A stretch of DNA of 64,000 bases from Paramoeba atlantica (lineage: Eukaryota > Discosea): the NCBI GenBank assembly GCA_977017575.1, contig CDRNVI010000049.1:124001-188000 (forward strand), given 5' to 3'. The notes beneath the pieces are model-generated. The model did no database searches. It was not told where the DNA came from and saw nothing but the letters and a program-made list of their open reading frames with translations. Numbering within the stretch: the stretch's first letter is position 1; each line of letters starts with the position of its first letter. Made by a program: the position numbers and the translations under genes. This document shows positions 9,365 through 19,395 of this stretch, piece by piece.

Positions 9365-9926
9365 CATCACACAAGTTTACATGGAAGATAGTGTTCACTT
9401 TGGTGTTGGTACATTCACTCCCATTTTCTTACAAAGGGAAGTTTGAGTGGGCTTCTTGAACAATAATCAATGTTTGATGCAAAACTCTTACCATTTTCAG
9501 AACACTTTTAAAAGTAAGTAGACCTCACCTATTAAAAGAGCTATCCTCAGCAGTATAGCAGCTATTGTATTACATTCTATTTTCTTCGACCTTAAAGATA
9601 CGTGCGCGCTAATTTCGTAAATGATGCAGTAGAGCCAAACCACATGTTCAAAATTTTTCTTCTTATGGACTACACTTACGTTCTATTAGAAATCCCTCGC
9701 ATTCCATCTCCAAAGCAGGCAGTTGGCAGATAAGTACCGTACTAGGAAAAAGAGAGCGAATGCATGTAAAATATGTACATGTATGTATGTACATGTACAT
9801 GTATGTATTTTTTAGGTTTACTTTTTCAACAACGTACAGGGTATCTAACGTTTTCAACAACGTACAGGGTATATCGTTTCTTCTTGCTTTATTTACTTTG
9901 CTATTCTGCCAATACTTCACTGACCT
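9365..9926. other. Spacer with short tandem repeats
   Basis: Contains an ACATGTATGT-type microsatellite (about 9775-9810). It is followed by a tandem duplication of TTTTCAACAACGTACAGGGTA (copies at about 9825 and 9857). No ORF or RNA gene is supported. Confidence 0.55.
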
Positions 9927-11801
9927 ATGCACACGACTAAAACTTTCTCGTCCTCCGAGGAACTTGTTGGAAGCGAATTACGTATTCAAGAAGAACACAC
10001 ACTATCAAACGTAAACCCTTGGCAGGCGTGCCGTTCACGTGGAATCAAATGGGACATCTCGAATGCTCACAATTTCATTATATGGGATTCCACTTGCAGT
10101 CTTCGTGAAAAAATATGCTGGCATTCTTTTTCAAAACCTGAGAACTCGTGTGACATTGTGAACTCCAGAACAGCGGTGAAACCTAGGATCCAAGGCGTTG
10201 CTTTAACACGTAAACGCTACCTTCCAGATTATTTTTTGAGATTAGTGCGTCATGACTTAACTTCTCATCCCGCTCACGGGCAACATGGTTTAGTTGCCAA
10301 GCGACGCATCCCAGAAGGTACGCTATTAATGCCCTACGCTGGCATTGCGCAGCGTGCGGTTCGTGAGATCACTTCTCAACGATTTACTATAAATTTAGGA
10401 TACGAGCACAGTGGTGCAGAAATCGATGCCGAATGGTTAGGAAACATTGCACGATTTGCGAACGATCCCCGAGGCACTTCTTTAGGTTCCAACGTGATGG
10501 CATGCCAACAATTTTCTATTGCCGGTGAACTATTTACTGGAATTGTTAGCACTCGCGTAATAAATGAGGGAGAAGAAATTCTTCTCTCTTACGGCAATAA
10601 ATTTCAGCTTGATCCAATGCCTTTCTTGGCTCCAGGCGGTTATGTCCTAGCGAAAAAGCGTAAACGACTTCCTTTGCATCTGAGTCTCTGTCTTCCTCGG
10701 ATGAACGTGCGTTGGATTTGTCCTCAATGTGGAGAAGACTCAACGCCACTCACAAGGAGTTGCGCATCCTGTGGTGCTCTGTACGTCGAAGGTTGTCGCT
10801 TGCGGGCTGAACCCGCTGCAAAGCCATTGAGCACGAATACGACTAGCGTAGATCGCTTTTGGAGGCATCCTAACACCGTGGAAGGCAAATTTTTTACAAG
10901 TCAAACTTCTCTTGTCCGCGAAGAAAATTGCTCGCAGAAAGAGAATTTAGATACCGCAACAGTACGCCACTGGATGTCTTATTTGAGTTGGATTTTCGCC
11001 AAAAATACTGTCCCAAGCAAAGAGAAAACACAGGAAAAATCAACTTACATAGAAGATTCAAAACCTGTCAATGGATTTCACTCTCTTGCGGCAACGCCCA
11101 CATCGACATGGACTCCTGTTCCCTGGCCCATTGATTTCCCGTTTAGTTTTTGGCAGCTTTGGCATCCTATGGAGCCGATTGATAAAATCATAGCTCTCTC
11201 TGCTCCATTTCGTCCTCAGGCAGCGGTACGTGTGCAGGAGATTCTGGGAACGGATTTCAACAAAGGTCGCGTTCGTGTACTCACCTCCGAGCAACGTGTG
11301 GAGGTAGACACGATGGTTTGTTTTTGTGGAGGCGTCGTCCTCAAAAGCGGAGATTGTCGAATTCAAAAGTGTGACATTCCTCTATGGTTTCGTGCAGAGT
11401 GTTCGTCGTATACATCGTGGTTGTGTATGATTCCGAACAATGAAACACAGTTCCTTGTCCTTGCTGAGACTAGAACGTTGGAAAAAGAAAGTCGGGGAAC
11501 GGTAGACCTGTGGGCCCGCTGCTTTGATAGCAGTAGTGAAGGTCGCACGCCGAGCATCCGTCCTTCGCAAAAGAAGGTTTCTAATCCTTCGTCGTCCAAT
11601 CGGGTTGTAAAAAGCGTTTGTTCAGCAGATGCTCATGCAGTAGCCAACGTAAAAGTTGAATTTCGAAGAGATAACATAGGGTGTTCATACTTAGGTCTCA
11701 TAGCAACACGGACTATACATCCGGGCGAAATATTGGTGCTTACCAATGAACCATACAGGCAGTCATTTGAACTGGAGGCTGCACAGCATATCTTGGAGTA
11801 G
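9927..11801 (+). CDS. SET-domain protein with zinc-ribbon-like insert
   Basis: 624 residues from ATG. A SET domain spans about residues 110-225: GLVAKRRIPEGTLLMPYAG (start of the fold, G121), then ARFANDPRG followed by SNVMA in the place of the usual NHxCxPN block, and INEGEEILLSYG (the conserved GEEL.xxYG end). A four-cysteine knuckle follows (WICPQCG ... CASCGALY, about 264-285). The last 60 residues hold a second SET-like ending (GLIATRTIHPGEILVLTNEPY), suggesting a duplicated or split SET fold. SET proteins methylate lysines on histones or other proteins. The AND instead of NHS suggests divergent or weak activity. Substrate unknown. Confidence 0.7.
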   Translation: MHTTKTFSSSEELVGSELRIQEEHTLSNVNPWQACRSRGIKWDISNAHNFIIWDSTCSLREKICWHSFSKPENSCDIVNSRTAVKPRIQGVALTRKRYLPDYFLRLVRHDLTSHPAHGQHGLVAKRRIPEGTLLMPYAGIAQRAVREITSQRFTINLGYEHSGAEIDAEWLGNIARFANDPRGTSLGSNVMACQQFSIAGELFTGIVSTRVINEGEEILLSYGNKFQLDPMPFLAPGGYVLAKKRKRLPLHLSLCLPRMNVRWICPQCGEDSTPLTRSCASCGALYVEGCRLRAEPAAKPLSTNTTSVDRFWRHPNTVEGKFFTSQTSLVREENCSQKENLDTATVRHWMSYLSWIFAKNTVPSKEKTQEKSTYIEDSKPVNGFHSLAATPTSTWTPVPWPIDFPFSFWQLWHPMEPIDKIIALSAPFRPQAAVRVQEILGTDFNKGRVRVLTSEQRVEVDTMVCFCGGVVLKSGDCRIQKCDIPLWFRAECSSYTSWLCMIPNNETQFLVLAETRTLEKESRGTVDLWARCFDSSSEGRTPSIRPSQKKVSNPSSSNRVVKSVCSADAHAVANVKVEFRRDNIGCSYLGLIATRTIHPGEILVLTNEPYRQSFELEAAQHILE

Positions 11802-12063
11802 TACCGAAATATTTTTGATGCCCTATTACCCCTCCGACAATACTCATCGTTTCCTCCGCTCAATATTTGTTTTTTTAAAGGTCCTACGAGACCAGTTTCA
11901 TAGATCAAATATTCTTTGAGTGCGTTCATGAATCCATCGTTTTTACCATTCTTCAATTTTCAGGTTGTACGCTCTCAAGATTTTTTTTTGTTTCCCATAA
12001 TACTTATCACCATGAAAGTTTCAGCTGCTCAGAATCTCGTATTGTAGCTACTATCATACTACT

Positions 12064-13146
12064 ATGGATATTGTTCTGACGCATGTGAATGCGAACCATC
12101 CTTTGGCAACTTTTTTTGAGTTAGCTGCGCAGGAGAGACTGATGCTCACACTTCTTTCCGCTTTTAGGCATTTATTTTCAAACTTGGGCGAAGTATCCTC
12201 GTTATGGTTACCGCTGGTACCTTATTCGGAGACTATTTTTATTTCCTTGTGGGCTTTAATAGAGTATCAGTTCTTGCGACTGTACGATGCGACATTCGCA
12301 GAAAACTTTTTCGGATTGCGCAGAGCACTTGTGCTGAAAGAAGGAAGGAAATCTACCTCTGCCGCCAGTAATCAAGCTCCTCAGCACAAACCTGATGTCC
12401 TCGTAGACGAAATTGGACAACGTATACAGGATGATCCCCCCATCGAGATTGAGTTGTCTCGGGAACCTCTATCCAGAGTCAGGCGTTTTTCTTCGCTTCT
12501 TTTTACTGTACTTATTCCCTACCTTCGATCACGTATTGAACACCATGTCCGTATACTTCAAGAATCAGAGCAAGACACAGAAAGACGTCCATTAAGCTTT
12601 CAAGATCGCATACTACTTCGACTTTATCCGTATGTTCATGCTACATGGGAATTTTTCACTCTACTGGACTACGCACTGTACGTGCTTAACCGTTCTTGCT
12701 TTTTTTCGTTCCTCCTGCGTATTCAGCGACTCGCCCTGGTCCGGCTAAAGGCATCGGAGTACCGCCTGCACTCAAAGCGACCCTTTGGTGGCTATTTACG
12801 TTTCTTACTTATTATCCTCGTGCTAACCTACAAAGCGTTGGATTGGTGGCATAGTGAGCGCGACGAAATCTCCGCGCATGATCAAACGGAAGGGGATAGT
12901 AAATCCGGATATCATTCTAAAATACCACCGCCTCCCACGTTGCAACCAACGTGTGATTTGGGAAACCCTTCCGCATGTCCAATATGCCGCAAAAAGATTA
13001 CAAACTCAACACTAAATGTTGCGAGTGGATACGTGTTTTGTTACCCTTGTATCAGACAACACGTGGAAGACGAGGGAAAGTGTCCCGTCACTGGGGTTCG
13101 AACAATTCCTGAGCAATTGCGCAGACTGTACGAACATGCAGGATGA
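12064..13146 (+). CDS. PEX12: Peroxin PEX12 (glycosome/peroxisome RING E3 subunit)
   Basis: 360 residues. The N-terminal two thirds are the Pex2/Pex12 membrane region, with hydrophobic helices (about 30-60, 205-230, 245-262). The C-terminus is a reduced RING: CPICRKKITNSTLNVASGY, then VFCYPCIRQHV and GKCPVTGVRT, closely following human PEX12 (ATSGYVFCYRCIHNYV ... CPITG). As in other PEX12 proteins several of the eight zinc ligands are absent. Role: with PEX2 and PEX10 it forms the ligase channel that ubiquitinates the import receptor PEX5. In kinetoplastids this serves glycosomes. Complete at both ends. Confidence 0.93.
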   Translation: MDIVLTHVNANHPLATFFELAAQERLMLTLLSAFRHLFSNLGEVSSLWLPLVPYSETIFISLWALIEYQFLRLYDATFAENFFGLRRALVLKEGRKSTSAASNQAPQHKPDVLVDEIGQRIQDDPPIEIELSREPLSRVRRFSSLLFTVLIPYLRSRIEHHVRILQESEQDTERRPLSFQDRILLRLYPYVHATWEFFTLLDYALYVLNRSCFFSFLLRIQRLALVRLKASEYRLHSKRPFGGYLRFLLIILVLTYKALDWWHSERDEISAHDQTEGDSKSGYHSKIPPPPTLQPTCDLGNPSACPICRKKITNSTLNVASGYVFCYPCIRQHVEDEGKCPVTGVRTIPEQLRRLYEHAG

Positions 13147-13373
13147 GCTTGCCTTTTAAGGAAGCGTATCCTAGAAACATCTAATCTTAAACTTTCCTAC
13201 AGTAAAACCACCTGAACATTGAATACATATACATTTGTATTCGATAAAAATGTTTTCTTATAATCATTTTTGTATAAAATGTAAAAACGGTATTTGCAAA
13301 CTTTGAGTCAAAGTCTTTGACATCTGTTCTATATGAGTCCTTAGGCTGTATTTCTCATTCCCCCATCCCACCC

Positions 13374-15116
13374 ATGGTCTGCCCCACCCCTGCCTCCGCT
13401 GCCACGCTACGACAGGGCTTTCACACCCTGATCATTGGAGGCGGCACCGCGGGGTGTGTGTTAGCCTCTCGTCTGTCTCTTTCCGGAATCTCCACCCTGC
13501 TGGTGGAGCGTGGTACCGTGGAGCCCGTCACGTCCTCATGGAAAACACGCATGCCCGCGGCACGACTGATGCACGCCCTCCCCGAGCTTACGAACCCCTC
13601 TCCTCCTTTTTCAACATTTTCAGGAGGCAAGCCTCCATTTATAAAACACAACGTGATTTGTGCTACGGATCAAACCGTGCCGCAGCGGGGATTAGGGGGA
13701 CGTGTGTTACATTCCCATCGTCCTGCAGTTTTAGGAGGACACAGTGCCATTACCTCTTTATCGTACCACCGAGGCATGCCTCAGGAGTACGACGGATGGG
13801 GGATCGACCCCTGGGGTGGGGAAATGTGCGAGGAGGCGTTTGAGGAGCTGGAGAGTCTTCCCCATCAGTGGCTTCCGGAATCTGCAGGGATTGCACTCCC
13901 GGGACTCCCGAAATTGGCGTTATCTCCATGTCAGCCGTTTTCTCCTCTGGCCAGCGGGTTCATGGAGGGTTTCTGTGAGCTTCAAATGGATTATTTCTCG
14001 GAGCTTTCCGCATGTCAAGCGGTGGGTCGTGGTGCGGTCGGGCACACCGAGCTGCGGGTAAATCAAAAAAATGGGGAGACAAGTACTAGTGAGTCCTGCT
14101 GGCTGCGTCGTGCTTTGTCTGATTTCCAGGGAAGTCGGTCACTTACCCTCACGACAGGCACTACCGCGGTGAGGCTACACCTCCGCAGTGAGTCCTCCAA
14201 GGAGGTAACGACCGTGGAAGTTCTTACCCACCAAAACGAGACCGTTTTAGTACCCTGTGAGAGAGTAATCATGTGCGCCGGGGCGATCCAAACCCCTCAG
14301 CTGCTTCAGCTCAGTGGTATCGGCTCCCCGGAACATCTACAATCTCTCGATATTACATGTGAGCTCGCCCACCCACAGGTGGGGGAAAATTTGCATGATC
14401 AATTGGAATTACAAATCCCGTTGGTCGTGAAAAACGACATGAGTCTTAGTCCAATATACAGCCGTCCTGTACAATGGATGGTCTACCTCGAGTGGCTCCT
14501 TCGGCGCAAGGGCTGGGGAACGAGCGATTTTTCTAGCACGGTTTGTTTGCTCCGCACCGACCAGGAGCGAGAAAAGAAGCAACGAGGCATTCCCTCCTCC
14601 GGAATACGTCTGTATCCGTACCCCCGTATCAGGCCTGACACCCAGCACGGATGCACTCTCTCCCTTGAGTTACTGCGACCGCAAAGTCGTGGATGCGTAC
14701 AGATTTCTTCCCCTGAGCTTTCTTGCTCAGAGGTAGACTCGCATAGAAGTTCAATATTCACATTAGACCCCAAATATCTCACGAACACTCGCGACATCGA
14801 TATTATACGGGAAACTCTGGAAGTAGCCCGCAGTTTAGTGGATAGCAACAAATTTCGTAGTTTTATTGTTCCCCCAGAGGAGGACGTTCCCCATGTTTCG
14901 GAGATACGCGATCGCGTGTTGTCACGTTCCCAGATGGGTGGTACGTGTGCGTTAGGGACTGTGGTTGACGCCTCGCTGCTTGTTAAGGGCACACGTAATT
15001 TATACATTTGTGATAGCAGCGTGGTGCCTACACCGATGAGCTGCGGACTCCTTCCCCCTGTTCTGATGTTAGCACATCGTCTGTCGAATGACATCTGCGG
15101 GTTACCCACTTGGTGA
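13374..15116 (+). CDS. GMC-fold FAD oxidoreductase-like protein with altered active-site histidine
   Basis: 580 residues starting at the first in-frame ATG. The FAD Rossmann motif is clear (LIIGGGTAGCVLASRLS, then a Glu in LLVERG). GMC signature regions follow: GLGGRVLHSHRPAVLGGHSA, MPQEYDGWG, IMCAGAIQTPQLLQLSGIG and VGENLHDQLE. The C-terminal block SQMGGTCALGTVVDASLLV corresponds to the usual (W/Y)HxxGTCxMG, but Gln stands where the catalytic His is expected. The last block (VVPTPMSCGLLPP) also lacks the usual Asn/His. FAD binding is therefore likely, but normal alcohol or choline oxidation is doubtful. The 5' half is C-rich on the coding strand. Confidence 0.82.
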   Translation: MVCPTPASAATLRQGFHTLIIGGGTAGCVLASRLSLSGISTLLVERGTVEPVTSSWKTRMPAARLMHALPELTNPSPPFSTFSGGKPPFIKHNVICATDQTVPQRGLGGRVLHSHRPAVLGGHSAITSLSYHRGMPQEYDGWGIDPWGGEMCEEAFEELESLPHQWLPESAGIALPGLPKLALSPCQPFSPLASGFMEGFCELQMDYFSELSACQAVGRGAVGHTELRVNQKNGETSTSESCWLRRALSDFQGSRSLTLTTGTTAVRLHLRSESSKEVTTVEVLTHQNETVLVPCERVIMCAGAIQTPQLLQLSGIGSPEHLQSLDITCELAHPQVGENLHDQLELQIPLVVKNDMSLSPIYSRPVQWMVYLEWLLRRKGWGTSDFSSTVCLLRTDQEREKKQRGIPSSGIRLYPYPRIRPDTQHGCTLSLELLRPQSRGCVQISSPELSCSEVDSHRSSIFTLDPKYLTNTRDIDIIRETLEVARSLVDSNKFRSFIVPPEEDVPHVSEIRDRVLSRSQMGGTCALGTVVDASLLVKGTRNLYICDSSVVPTPMSCGLLPPVLMLAHRLSNDICGLPTW

Positions 15117-15308
15117 CGGGGTTCTGGTTCAATGCCCTTCGTCATAGCTGCTGTACATACTTTTAATCATAGTAGGTTTATGTTTCATTTTCAAATAAAA
15201 CGGTTTTTCTATTTTTCTTTCCTTGAATACGTAAAAATAGATTGAAGAAATAAGCATGTTGAAGAAAGAGTTTCGTACACTTATCAGACCAAATTTCTCT
15301 ATAATATT

Positions 15309-15911
15309 ATGCACTTCTCAAGTGCCATAGATGTTCCAAGTACGCGCGCAGGTCGGGTTCGCAATGCCCTGCTACCGCCCGAGCACGATTTACAGCAAGT
15401 TATTGCGTATCTCCCTAAGCGCATGAAGTCGTGGACCGTCGAAAATCGCGCGAGTCAGTGGACCGGCATCAAATGTGACGAGCAAGGACGCGTGATTGGC
15501 ATTAACTGGGCGCAAGGCAAACTGCCTGGCCACATTAGTGGAAGACTATGTCTTGATTTTCTCCCCCGGTCAGTACGACAATTACAATTATCGATGAATC
15601 ACCAAGTGGAAGAATTTTACTCAGGCGTTTTTGATTTTACCAAGCTCCCACCACCTTTGGAAACAATGGATCTGTACTACAACGAATTCACGGGGGAGGT
15701 AGATCTTACATCTCTTCCGGAGGGACTTACCTATCTAAATCTTTGCAACAACCTCTTCGGAGGGGAGGTTCATCTTGACAAACTTCCTTCTAGTCTTTCT
15801 TATCTAGATCTAGGGGCGAATCGTTTGCAAGGAAGTATTGAGCGAAAGCAAATACCACCTCAGCTAAATTTACTTTTATTTGAGACGCAAATACGCGTTA
15901 TCAATTCTTAG
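15309..15911 (+). CDS. Leucine-rich repeat protein 2
   Basis: 200 residues from ATG. The same N-cap as the other LRR genes is present (SQWTGIKCDEQGRVIGINW). Four clear repeats follow (LPPPLETMDLYYNEFTG, LPEGLTYLNLCNNLFGG, LPSSLSYLDLGANRLQG and a weaker one). It is shorter than its relatives, and the C-terminus ends soon after the last repeat with no cap. No signal peptide or membrane helix is evident. It probably arose by duplication and dispersal of an LRR gene. Confidence 0.78.
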   Translation: MHFSSAIDVPSTRAGRVRNALLPPEHDLQQVIAYLPKRMKSWTVENRASQWTGIKCDEQGRVIGINWAQGKLPGHISGRLCLDFLPRSVRQLQLSMNHQVEEFYSGVFDFTKLPPPLETMDLYYNEFTGEVDLTSLPEGLTYLNLCNNLFGGEVHLDKLPSSLSYLDLGANRLQGSIERKQIPPQLNLLLFETQIRVINS

Positions 15912-16204
15912 TTCCGAATCATTAGTGTTAGTTTTCACCGAACCAAGAGTGCATAAACCTGGTTGCTCTGCTGTTGATCGGAAAAGAACTTTTAAACAGA
16001 AAAGTGTGCAAACCTATACCGGGACACCATCCTAACAAATTTCTTAACTTCTTGAGAAAGTACCGAAAGGGCACAATACGTGTATTAAAGGCACGTTATA
16101 GCTTCCCTCATTTTATTAAAAAGTTAGTTGGACTTTTGATGATGAATACTACTTGTAGCTTCTAAACCAATAATGTATATTATACAAGGTAAGTATTTTT
16201 AATA
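15912..16204. other. Spacer, no gene seen
   Basis: AT-rich spacer with a 63-codon chance ORF lacking any recognisable feature, ending at the TA target of the MITE. Confidence 0.4.
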
Positions 16205-16578
16205 CAGGGGGGATCAGCTAATGCTGGGGGGGTCTAAAATTTGTAAACCTTCGCCAATTTTGGAAAATAATAGCACATTCGAGAGCTCTCACACAGCCCT
16301 CCTGTGGAGGATATATCGCTTACCGTGCTTTTGCAGACGACGCATTTTAGAGTCAAAATACGTTTTTTCGACTTGCATTTTGCGATTTTTTCGATTGTTT
16401 TTGAGATTTCTCCTGTTCTCATCATCCATGCCTCAAAGACGAGTATCTTCACGTTCACTTGGAACGACATATCCTCCACAGGAGGGCTGTGTGAGAGCTC
16501 TCGAATGCGCTATTATTTTCCAAAATTGGACAAGGTTTACAAATTTTAGACCTCCCCAGCATTAGCTGATCCCCCCTG
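16205..16578. mobile_element. 374-bp Tc1/mariner-type MITE with ~115-bp inverted repeats
   Basis: Flanked by TA on both sides. The tips are CAGGGGGGATCAGCTAATGC and its inverse. The arms stay nearly identical for about 115 bp, including CCAATTTTGGAAAATAATAGC and CATTCGAGAGCTCTC, so the single strand would fold into a long hairpin. There is no coding capacity. The inner block CCAATTTTGGAAA...CATTCGAGAGCTCTC is shared with the arms of the 1569-bp Tc1-like element at 45.9 kb, so that family may have mobilised it. Confidence 0.92.
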
Positions 16579-16659
16579 TATACAAGTTGTATATTCTTCT
16601 GCTAAAATGCAGAGTGACTGAAAAGCGACTTTCGTAGTAATACAACTCTTCATTTTGAC

Positions 16660-19395
16660 ATGCTGGAGTATTTGGAAAATGAGATGTTTAGTGATGTGGA
16701 GATATATCATCCAGCAAGCTCCACTAAACTGCGCTGTCACGGGATAGTCCTGGCTACCAAATCTGCATACTGGAAACGGCGCTTGGAGGCCTCGGTAACT
16801 TGTTCCCATGAAAGTAAGATTCACAGTGAAACGAATCAATGCAATGGGACATCAAGTTCCCATAGTGCATTGCGTGAGAATACGAACAAGGAAGATTGTA
16901 AGTCAACGCAAAGAAATACTGGGAAAAAATGTTTCTCCCATCAAAACAACAATGAGAGTGAAGGTACAGGAGCTCATTGTGCCTCGTCGTATCGCGTATT
17001 ATTGGAAGATTTACCCTCTTGCATTACAAGCACCACACTGCGTCATGTGATACGATTCATGTACACCGATTATATTGATGTGGTCTCTAAATTTATTATG
17101 GGTACAGCTGGCTGCTGCGATATTGATAGTTCGGTACAAATTAAATCTACAACATCTAGTGAGAGTGGTCCTTATAGAGCTCATTTTCCAGGTGGCGTTT
17201 CTGACGCTTCATTTCCACTACGATCACATACGCCAACTCAATCTATCACCGATCCACTGAGTTCAGTGAGTCAATGCTCGGCTAGTACTTTAGAAAGATC
17301 AAGTCAGAGCACCACATGTTTTCTATCCAGCCAATCACTTCGTTCCTCATCATGCATTCTCTCCGTACGCTCGCTCGACGAAAGTTTCACTTCTCCTGAA
17401 ACCGATACACTAAAGCCAATTTGGGGCGTAGAGGATGAGCGCTGGCTTTCGAGACATCTGCCTTGTATGACTTTTTTGGCGTCTCGCTGGGAGATTTCAA
17501 CTTTTTTTGGTCTGTTAAAAAAAGTTCTTCCCGAGATAATGAAAAAGTGTCCTACGTTTTCTCTGTCTCTCCTTCAAGAATTAAGATTTTCAGAAGCCGA
17601 AGTGTCGTGTGAAGAAAACAATTTGCTCACGGAACTATGCGTTCGCAATCTTACACTATTCGTTAGAATAGATAGGGAGGTGCTCTCCACAACGTATTCT
17701 TCATCCATCACGTATGACGACGCTGTTTCTCATGAAAATACGACCCACCAAAATCAGGTAGCTGCTGCAAAGAAAATTCCGTCCTTTTCACAAGGCAAAT
17801 CATGCGAAAATATGAATGAAATGATAGAGAACGAAGTCACACTATTCTCGGATTTATCTTTCGGAGAGGAATTTATAACTTACACAAATGAGCTTCTCAA
17901 ACCTTCTGAAATGCTACAAGTCGTATTAAACACACAGCGTATTATGGGAGACGTGCAAGACGAAGTGTTTGATGAGGTTGACATATTAAGTGGGACCTCG
18001 TGCGAAAATATCCTGGAACCTAGATTGGGAAATTGTCTTACCACAGAATCTCCACGGCAATTATTGAATCTACAAGTTTCGAAATACCTCTTAAGCTTGC
18101 CACTTGACTGTCTGAATGACCAGGAAAGTCTGTTTCAATTGTGTGAGTCTGTTTCATCGCCACCTCTCGATCTCACCCTTGATCTGTTTCAATTTTCTAT
18201 ACGTATTCAAGAACCAGAACTCACTAACCGGTGTTTGAAATCCATTTCTTCCGATAGAAGTCTGCTGTCAAAACTTTTGCAAAAACATCAAACAGATCGT
18301 ACGTCTAGTCTTACTCCAAACGATCCTGAGCATAATGCTTCCTGTAGTCACTGCTCTCCCCAAAAGGCATACAGTGTTGAATCAGAAAATATACAACGAA
18401 TTCCCTATACAGCAGAAGAATACGCTATTGGGGATTCGAATAAAGAAACATCTCGAACCGCAAAAGACTCTGATACCAGGAAAACCGGAGCCGTACTGCC
18501 AGTTGCTGAAGGTTGCTTTTCGGTTTTTACACGACCACAGCATGAAGTTCCAGTAGAAAATTGCAAGACGCCTGATGCATACTGCACTCCCTCTAGCCAA
18601 ATCCTATCGTTTTGCGCATCATCTAAAGTGATAGGAGCAGCTTCCATGCGTGCTCCCAGTAAACTCCCTTGTAGGCCAATTTTGGAGGAATCCCCTTGTC
18701 TATGCTCCTCCAATTTGCTGAACATTTTGTCTCGCGTTGTTAGTCGAGGTCTTATAGGTGATACTCGGTTCGAATGTCGGGATCTGATAGAGCATTCTAT
18801 TAGCTCATCGTGCAGCATCCCACTAAATCAGGGTCCTAATGTACACGCCTCATCCGAGGAACAAAAGAAAGAAATTGATGTAGCCTTAAGTCAGTTCGAC
18901 GTTGCAGAAAGAGAAATCTTTACTAAAGAGCTTTTGAAGGCTTATTCGCAGCAACAAATACTGCGCAATGTATCTGCATCGAAAGGGGCGACGATCCCTG
19001 AACAAGACATTTTAGATCATTTCACGACCTTTTTAAAGGATTCTGTGTACTACGTTTACGAGCAGAATCAAACGGAACCAAAGCTGACTTCAGGAGAACT
19101 CAAACGATCATTCTTAGAACAACGGGAAGAAATGGGCCATCAAAGAAAACGAATTCGTCGAACCGAAGCTAAAATAAATCATATACGGAATCTTGTGCAT
19201 CGGGATTTATCTGCGAATAAATCTAAATATCAGAACCTAAAGGAGAGGGACACCGACTCTCCTATTCATTCTTTTATTTCTTCAACTAGAAAAAGTTTGA
19301 AACACTTTCGTCTACTTCAAAAGCGTAGAATAGAGGACTTAGATAAGTATCTTAAACAAAGTATGGATCTAATGGAGCAGTGTGTGCATAATTAA
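16660..19395 (+). CDS. BTB/POZ-domain protein
   Basis: 911 residues from ATG. The BTB fold is split by a low-complexity insert. Residues 1-45 give the classical start (MFSDVEIY, LRCHGIVLATKSAYWKRRLEA). After about 60 inserted residues (Ser/Asn/Lys-rich) comes LLEDLPSCITSTTLRHVIRFMYTDYI. The middle is Ser/Thr-rich and divergent, with helical BACK-like stretches. The last 170 residues are Lys/Arg/Glu-rich and predicted coiled coil (FLEQREEMGHQRKRIRRTEAK). BTB proteins commonly dimerise and act as cullin-3 adaptors; that role is only inferred here. Base composition is even and lacks the C-to-G switch. Confidence 0.75.
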   Translation: MLEYLENEMFSDVEIYHPASSTKLRCHGIVLATKSAYWKRRLEASVTCSHESKIHSETNQCNGTSSSHSALRENTNKEDCKSTQRNTGKKCFSHQNNNESEGTGAHCASSYRVLLEDLPSCITSTTLRHVIRFMYTDYIDVVSKFIMGTAGCCDIDSSVQIKSTTSSESGPYRAHFPGGVSDASFPLRSHTPTQSITDPLSSVSQCSASTLERSSQSTTCFLSSQSLRSSSCILSVRSLDESFTSPETDTLKPIWGVEDERWLSRHLPCMTFLASRWEISTFFGLLKKVLPEIMKKCPTFSLSLLQELRFSEAEVSCEENNLLTELCVRNLTLFVRIDREVLSTTYSSSITYDDAVSHENTTHQNQVAAAKKIPSFSQGKSCENMNEMIENEVTLFSDLSFGEEFITYTNELLKPSEMLQVVLNTQRIMGDVQDEVFDEVDILSGTSCENILEPRLGNCLTTESPRQLLNLQVSKYLLSLPLDCLNDQESLFQLCESVSSPPLDLTLDLFQFSIRIQEPELTNRCLKSISSDRSLLSKLLQKHQTDRTSSLTPNDPEHNASCSHCSPQKAYSVESENIQRIPYTAEEYAIGDSNKETSRTAKDSDTRKTGAVLPVAEGCFSVFTRPQHEVPVENCKTPDAYCTPSSQILSFCASSKVIGAASMRAPSKLPCRPILEESPCLCSSNLLNILSRVVSRGLIGDTRFECRDLIEHSISSSCSIPLNQGPNVHASSEEQKKEIDVALSQFDVAEREIFTKELLKAYSQQQILRNVSASKGATIPEQDILDHFTTFLKDSVYYVYEQNQTEPKLTSGELKRSFLEQREEMGHQRKRIRRTEAKINHIRNLVHRDLSANKSKYQNLKERDTDSPIHSFISSTRKSLKHFRLLQKRRIEDLDKYLKQSMDLMEQCVHN

